A program made the translations under genes and the position numbers. Positions 5,904-9,852 of a stretch of 9,852 nucleotides of DNA are shown here, one piece after another. Within the stretch, counting starts at the first letter, position 1. Every line of letters starts with the position of its first letter. The DNA comes from an uncultured Campylobacter sp. (GTDB lineage: Bacteria > Campylobacterota > Campylobacteria > Campylobacterales > Campylobacteraceae). The stretch covers positions 1 to 9,852 of the forward strand of contig NZ_CALHHX010000190.1 of NCBI RefSeq assembly GCF_938030685.1, given 5' to 3'. The notes beneath the pieces were generated by a model, which saw only the letters and a program-made list of their open reading frames with translations, was not told where the DNA came from and searched no databases.

Positions 5904-8652
5904 GCATGACCTTCGCGCAGCGCGGGCAGAGCTCATCAGGCTCTTTTGCGTTAAATTTCCAGCATCTCGGGCATTTATGTTTAGAGGATTTTACGAGGCG
6001 GAAAATTTCGTCGTTTATCTTAAACTCCGCCAGAGCTTCTCCGCTTTGCAGAGTGTCCACGTCGCTTACCATGAACCAATCCGCCACGCCTAGGATGTCG
6101 TTTGATAAAATTTCGTTCGAGCTCGTCTGCAAAACCAACTCAAGCGTCGATTTGATGATCTTATCCTTTTTAAGCCCGTCGATAAGCTCGAAAAATTTCT
6201 CCCTCGATTTGATTAAAATTTCGTCAAATTCTAGAAAATCGTCAAATTCTATCGGCTTGTAAATCAAGTCGAAAGCGTCTTCCTTGCCCTCTTTGATGAT
6301 ACTCGGCGCAAACTGCATCGCTTCGTCGATCGTGTAGGTTAGCGTAGGCGCGATCAGAGGCAGCAGCGCTCGCGTGATCAGAGCGATCGCGCTTTGCGCG
6401 CTTCTGCGGCGCGGCTCGTCAGGTGCGTCGCAGTAGAGCCTATCTTTGCAGATATCAAGATAGATGCCGCTCAGATCGGCGCTTAAGAAATTTAGCAAGG
6501 CGTTGAAGCCCTTTGAAAAATCGTAGTTTCTAAACGCTGCTTCCGCACTCGCAAAGGCGTTTGCCGCGCGCGTTAGGATCCAGTGATCAAGCCGCGTAAA
6601 ATTACTCGTCTCGATCTCATTTAAATCGCTGGTGCTTGCGAGTAGAAATCTTATAGTATTGCGGATCTTGCGGTATTGCTCGCTTACCTGCTTTAGGATA
6701 TTGTCGCTGATCTTTAGATCGGTCGAGTAATCGCTCATCGCGACCCAAAGGCGTAAAATTTCCACGCCGTGGCTCTTTGCGACCTCTTGCGGATAGACGA
6801 CGTTTCCGACGGACTTACTCATCTTCTGACCCTTCTCATCGACGGTAAATCCGTGAGTGAGGATGCTCTTGTACGGCGCGCATTCGTTGATCGCGCAGCT
6901 TAGAAGCAGTGAGCTTTGAAACCAGCCGCGGTGTTGGTCGCTACCCTCAAGATACATATCCGCAGGGAATTTGCCCGCATCGTAGGCGCCGCTTTGCAGC
7001 ACTGCTTTCCACGTAGAGCCGCTATCGAACCAAACGTCTAAGATGTCCATCACCTTTTCTAAATTTTCAGGCTTATAGCCGCTGTCCTGAGGCAAAAGCT
7101 CCGAAATTTCCATCTGCCACCAAGCATCCGCGCCCTTAGCCTTAAAAATTTCGTAGATATTATTTAAAATTTTCTCATCAAAAATCGGCTCTTTGGTGTT
7201 TTTATCGCGGAAAAACGCTATCGGCACGCCCCAGTCCCTCTGGCGCGAGATACACCAATCGGGGCGGTTTTCTATCATCGAGGTAAGGCGGTTGATGCCG
7301 CTTTGCGGATAAAATTTAACCTTGCCGATCTGCTCTAGCGCCACCTGACGCAGTGTCTTGCCGCTAGGCATTGGCTCGTCCATCGCGATAAACCACTGTT
7401 TCGTCGCGCGGTAGATTACCGGTTTGTGTGTGCGCCAACAGTGTGGATAGGAGTGGACGAATTTGCCGGATTTGATAAGCGCGGGGCCTAGAAGCTCTAA
7501 AATTTTCTCGTTCGCTTTGAAAATATGCATCCCCACGAGCTCATCTACGACGTCTGCGCGGAAGAGTTTTTTGGTTTTAAGTGTCTCGTCGAAACAGCCG
7601 CCCTCATCCACCGGCATAATCACCTCGATGCCATATTTAAGCCCTACGAAATAATCGTCCTCGCCGTGTCCGGGAGCCGTATGCACGAGCCCGGTGCCGC
7701 CGTCCATTAAAACGTGCTCGCCGAGGATAAATTTTGAAGCTCTATCGTTTAGCGGATTGATCGCGTTTAGGCCTTCAAGCTCGGTAGCTCTAAATTCCTT
7801 TACGATTTCGCCTTTGGTGATGCCCAGGCTTACGAGGCTTTCGACCAAAGGTTTTGCAAGGATCAAATTTTCGCTCGTCAGCGCGTAAATTTCATTCGGG
7901 TTCAAAGATATTGCGCCGTTTGCCGGCAGCGTCCAAGGCGTGGTCGTCCAGATGACCGCTTTAGCGCCCTTTGCGCCGATTTTAGCGCTCGCTTCACCAC
8001 TTAGATCGAACGCCACGAAGATCGAGTAGTCCTCTTTGTCTTTGTATTCGACCTCGGCTTCTGCGAGCGCGCTTTTTGCCGCCCAGCTCCAAAACACGGG
8101 CTTACTTCGCTCGATTAAAATTCCTTTTTTAGCGATCTGGCAGAGCGCTTTGTAAATTTCAGCTTCAAACTCAAATTTTAGCGTCAAATACGGATCGTCC
8201 CAGTCGCCCAAAATCCCCATATCTTTAAATTCATTGCGCTGCACGTCGATAAACTCTTTGGCGTGCTGTCTGCAAAGCTCGCGGATCTGCACTTTTGAAA
8301 GCGATTTTTTCCGCTCGCCTAGTTTAATCTCTACTTGTTGCTCGATCGGTAAGCCGTGGCAGTCCCAGCCCGGCACGTAGCGGATCTCCTCGCCGAAGAA
8401 ATAATGGGTTTTGGTGATGATGTCTTTTAAAATTTTATTCAGCGCGTGGCCGATGTGGAGGTGTCCGTTAGCGTACGGCGGGCCGTCGTGGATATTAAAG
8501 CTTACGCTTGCGCCCTTGCGTTTAGCCTTCATCTTTTCGTAAATTTTACGCTCATCGTACCATGCCTTAAACCGCGCAGGTTCGTTTTGCGGCAACGCGC
8601 CTCGCATCGCAAAGTCCGTCGTAGGAAGAAAGAGAGTATCTTTGTAGTCCAT
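5893..8652 (-). CDS. ileS: isoleucyl-tRNA synthetase
   Basis: IleRS charges tRNA(Ile) with isoleucine and clears mis-activated valine. The start is placed at the ATG at 8652 (MDYKDTLFLP), giving 919 residues, because AAAAGG lies 7 nt upstream and the N-terminus matches bacterial IleRS. An in-frame TTG at 8697 would add 15 unusual residues. On the 919-residue numbering, the class I motif HLHIGH is at 64-69. The CP1 editing domain is marked by TTTPWTLPAN (236-245) and GTGLVHTAPGHGEDDY (319-334). WCISRQRDWGVP is at 466-477, GSDQHRGWFQ at 570-579 and KMSKS at 610-614. The C-terminal zinc site has Cys894, Cys897, Cys909 and Cys912 in CPRC and CPRC pairs, six residues from the end. It is the first gene of the minus-strand operon and overlaps the microprotein gene by 11 bp. 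Confidence 0.98.
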   Translation of the reverse strand: MDYKDTLFLPTTDFAMRGALPQNEPARFKAWYDERKIYEKMKAKRKGASVSFNIHDGPPYANGHLHIGHALNKILKDIITKTHYFFGEEIRYVPGWDCHGLPIEQQVEIKLGERKKSLSKVQIRELCRQHAKEFIDVQRNEFKDMGILGDWDDPYLTLKFEFEAEIYKALCQIAKKGILIERSKPVFWSWAAKSALAEAEVEYKDKEDYSIFVAFDLSGEASAKIGAKGAKAVIWTTTPWTLPANGAISLNPNEIYALTSENLILAKPLVESLVSLGITKGEIVKEFRATELEGLNAINPLNDRASKFILGEHVLMDGGTGLVHTAPGHGEDDYFVGLKYGIEVIMPVDEGGCFDETLKTKKLFRADVVDELVGMHIFKANEKILELLGPALIKSGKFVHSYPHCWRTHKPVIYRATKQWFIAMDEPMPSGKTLRQVALEQIGKVKFYPQSGINRLTSMIENRPDWCISRQRDWGVPIAFFRDKNTKEPIFDEKILNNIYEIFKAKGADAWWQMEISELLPQDSGYKPENLEKVMDILDVWFDSGSTWKAVLQSGAYDAGKFPADMYLEGSDQHRGWFQSSLLLSCAINECAPYKSILTHGFTVDEKGQKMSKSVGNVVYPQEVAKSHGVEILRLWVAMSDYSTDLKISDNILKQVSEQYRKIRNTIRFLLASTSDLNEIETSNFTRLDHWILTRAANAFASAEAAFRNYDFSKGFNALLNFLSADLSGIYLDICKDRLYCDAPDEPRRRSAQSAIALITRALLPLIAPTLTYTIDEAMQFAPSIIKEGKEDAFDLIYKPIEFDDFLEFDEILIKSREKFFELIDGLKKDKIIKSTLELVLQTSSNEILSNDILGVADWFMVSDVDTLQSGEALAEFKINDEIFRLVKSSKHKCPRCWKFNAKEPDELCPRCAKVMHAR
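5910..5914 (-). promoter_or_regulatory. ribosome binding site of the membrane microprotein
   Basis: GAAGG on the minus strand lies 6 nt before the ATG at 5903. It sits within the last codons of ileS. Its good match and spacing support translation of the 36-residue gene. Confidence 0.55.
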
Positions 8653-8659
8653 ATTTGTA

Positions 8660-8665
8660 CCTTTT
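8660..8665 (-). promoter_or_regulatory. ribosome binding site deciding the ileS start
   Basis: AAAAGG on the minus strand lies 7 nt before the ATG at 8652. The alternative TTG at 8697 has no comparable site, which favours the shorter 919-residue form. Confidence 0.65.
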
Positions 8666-8688
8666 CGTGTCTTAAAAAATTTGTGAAG

Positions 8689-8694
8689 TTTATC
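8689..8694 (-). promoter_or_regulatory. weak candidate -10 element for ileS and the minus-strand operon
   Basis: The minus strand reads TTTTGGATAAACTTC, with GATAAA as a 4-of-6 match to TATAAT and T-rich runs upstream, as Campylobacter promoters often have instead of a -35 box. Transcription would begin near 8681, giving a leader of about 30 nt. A second possibility is TATAGC around 8737-8742 on the same strand, which would place the hairpin at 8712-8724 in the leader. Neither is strong. Confidence 0.3.
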
Positions 8695-8706
8695 CAAAAC
8701 GCCATT

Positions 8707-8724
8707 AAAAAGCTCTGAAAGAGC
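8707..8724 (-). terminator. short hairpin followed by T's upstream of ileS
   Basis: The minus strand reads GCTCT-TTC-AGAGC, then TTTTT. The stem is 5 bp (8720-8724 with 8712-8716), the loop is 3 nt and the T-run is at 8711-8707. It has the shape of a small intrinsic terminator or leader attenuator for minus-strand transcripts. The stem is short, so the call is tentative. Read on the plus strand, the same inverted repeat lies just upstream of the CinA-gene -10 box and could instead be a protein-binding site. Confidence 0.3.
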
Positions 8725-8736
8725 AGTCTGCGTTTA

Positions 8737-8745
8737 TGCTATAAT
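8737..8745 (+). promoter_or_regulatory. extended -10 promoter of the CinA-family gene
   Basis: TGCTATAAT is a perfect TATAAT box (8740-8745) with the TGn extension. Transcription should start near 8752, about 19 nt before the ATG at 8771. No clear -35 box is seen, which is normal for sigma-70 promoters of this group. The leader contains GAGGG (8761-8765) as the ribosome binding site. Confidence 0.7.
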
Positions 8746-8770
8746 GTGCGAAAATTTAATGAGGGTCTTT

Positions 8771-9852
8771 ATGAAAAATATCATCCTTGTAATCGGCGAG
8801 GAGATCCGTTACGACGCGGCTTTGATGAGTTATATTTCTCGCAGCTACGAACGTGTTTTTGGGCGGATCGACGATCTGAAATTCTTAAGCGAAAACGATA
8901 AGGTTTTGCCCTTCGCGCTTGAAAAGATGATCGATTCGTACGATTTTATCACGGTCTTTGCGGCAAACTCCGCCTACGCGGTCGTCGGTAAAATTTTATC
9001 GACGCTCTCTTTCGATTCGCTCGAGCTGAAAAATGGAGAAACCTTAGCGCCCTCGATGGCGCGCACGGTGGCGAAAAACAGCTTCCTGCTAAACGTCAGA
9101 GGCTGCTCGGTAAACGTGATCAAGGCGCTTTGCTTGCAGAGCCTGCCGCCGATCCTCCAAGACGCGCCGAACGCGGGCGAGAGCTTTTATCTATTTGATT
9201 GCGAATACGAAAGCGTAAAGCAGCGCTTAGAGAGCCTTGCGATTAGCTATAAAATTTCGCTTACGATCAGCAGGCCCTGCTCCTTTTTGCTGCTCGTGCG
9301 CGCCAGTGCGATGAAATTCGGAGCACTGGACGCGTTTTTACAAAGCGTCGGCAAGTATTATGAGAACTGCTACATCGAAGGCGGAGATTTTATGGGCTTC
9401 GTGGTGGATAGACTGCGCGAAATAGGCGCTAAGATCACCTTCGCAGAAAGCTGCACCGCAGGGCTCATCGCCGCAAAATTCGGCGCGGTTGCGGGCGTGA
9501 GCGATGTTTTTGACGGCTCGCTCGTAAGCTACGCCAACGAGATAAAAAATCTCTGGCTCAACGTAGGCGAAGATACGCTCGCTCGCTACGGCGCGGTAAG
9601 CGCGCAGACCGTGGGCGAGATGCTGGAGGGCGCGCTACAAAGCAGCGGGGCGAGCTTCGCTCTTGCGGTAAGCGGTATCGCGGGCCCCGGCGGCGGAAGC
9701 GCGCAAAAGCCCGTGGGAACGGTCTTTATCGGCGCGAAGGAGCAGGGCGGCAAACAGATCGTCGGGGAATTTCATCTAAAAGGCGATCGAAACTACATCC
9801 GCGAACAAAGCGCCGATATCGCTATCTGCTTGCTTTTGAAGCTTAGAAGCGA
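8771..9852 (+). CDS. CinA-family protein with PncC-type nicotinamide-nucleotide amidohydrolase domain (partial, runs off right edge)
   Basis: The window holds 360 codons with no stop. Residues about 205-360 are a clear CinA C-terminal (PncC) domain: FAESCTAGLIAAKFG (224-238) with the conserved active-site Ser, GVSDVFDGSLVSYANEIK (242-259), GAVSAQTVGEM (274-284), AVSGIAGPGGG (299-309), KPVGTVFIG (313-321) and KGDRNYIREQS (337-347). This domain deamidates NMN to nicotinate mononucleotide in the cytoplasm, recycling NAD+ breakdown products. Residues 1-170 occupy the place of the MoaB-like CinA N-terminal domain, but its Gly-rich motifs (such as TGGLGPT) are not visible; YDFITVFAANSAY at 57-69 may be what remains of that segment. 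The ATG at 8771 has GAGGG 5 nt upstream; an in-frame ATG at 8759 would add four residues but lacks a good site. The gene is divergent from ileS, as Cj1062 appears to be in C. jejuni. Confidence 0.87.
   Translation, partial: MKNIILVIGEEIRYDAALMSYISRSYERVFGRIDDLKFLSENDKVLPFALEKMIDSYDFITVFAANSAYAVVGKILSTLSFDSLELKNGETLAPSMARTVAKNSFLLNVRGCSVNVIKALCLQSLPPILQDAPNAGESFYLFDCEYESVKQRLESLAISYKISLTISRPCSFLLLVRASAMKFGALDAFLQSVGKYYENCYIEGGDFMGFVVDRLREIGAKITFAESCTAGLIAAKFGAVAGVSDVFDGSLVSYANEIKNLWLNVGEDTLARYGAVSAQTVGEMLEGALQSSGASFALAVSGIAGPGGGSAQKPVGTVFIGAKEQGGKQIVGEFHLKGDRNYIREQSADIAICLLLKLRS

Noticed and set aside
8653..8697. A longer ileS N-terminus starting at TTG 8697
   Set aside because: It needs a TTG start without a clear ribosome binding site and adds 15 residues unlike IleRS N-termini. 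The ATG at 8652 has AAAAGG at good spacing.
8446..8718. A 90-codon plus-strand frame crossing the start of ileS
   Set aside because: It is antisense to the conserved ileS N-terminus, including the HIGH region, and has no family resemblance or ribosome binding site.
8653..8770. T-box or other riboswitch controlling ileS
   Set aside because: The divergent region is only 118 bp, with no specifier-loop-like architecture. The sole structure is a 5-bp hairpin.

Overview
The window is a compact stretch of bacterial chromosome. It is most likely from a relatively GC-rich Campylobacter (oral or gut type rather than the AT-rich C. jejuni). The evidence is the protein sequences, the many AAATTT/TTTAAA words set in a roughly half-GC background, and the gene order. 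From memory, the run carbon-nitrogen hydrolase, xseB, guaB, gatA, a tiny unnamed gene, ileS and a divergent CinA-like gene matches the C. jejuni block around Cj1056c-Cj1062. I could not check this by a search.

Layout, right to left on the minus strand: ileS (isoleucyl-tRNA synthetase), a 36-residue single-helix membrane protein, gatA (Glu-tRNA(Gln) amidotransferase subunit A), guaB (IMP dehydrogenase), metX (homoserine O-acyltransferase), xseB (exonuclease VII small subunit), a nitrilase-superfamily hydrolase with an unusual repeat-filled insert, and a ThiF/MoeB/HesA-type E1-like adenylyltransferase cut by the left edge. All eight genes overlap or lie within 9 bp of each other. Several junctions are ATGA or GTGA overlaps, so they very probably form one operon with translational coupling. 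On the plus strand, starting at 8771, a CinA-family gene runs off the right edge. It is read from its own extended -10 promoter.

The only non-coding stretch is the 118-bp divergent region 8653-8770. It holds the CinA promoter, a short hairpin followed by T's on the minus strand, a weak candidate ileS promoter and the two ribosome binding sites. No stretch over 300 bases lacks a gene. I see no RNA genes, insertion sequences, CRISPR arrays or prophage genes.

The operon mixes translation (ileS, gatA), GMP synthesis (guaB), methionine synthesis (metX) and DNA repair (xseB), so it looks like a housekeeping transcription unit rather than a pathway cluster. I do not see a clear undescribed multi-gene system. 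The most unusual items are the 18-bp tandem repeat inside the hydrolase gene, that hydrolase's apparent loss of the nitrilase catalytic lysine, the membrane microprotein nested between ileS and gatA, and the CinA-like protein with a worn-down N-terminal half.
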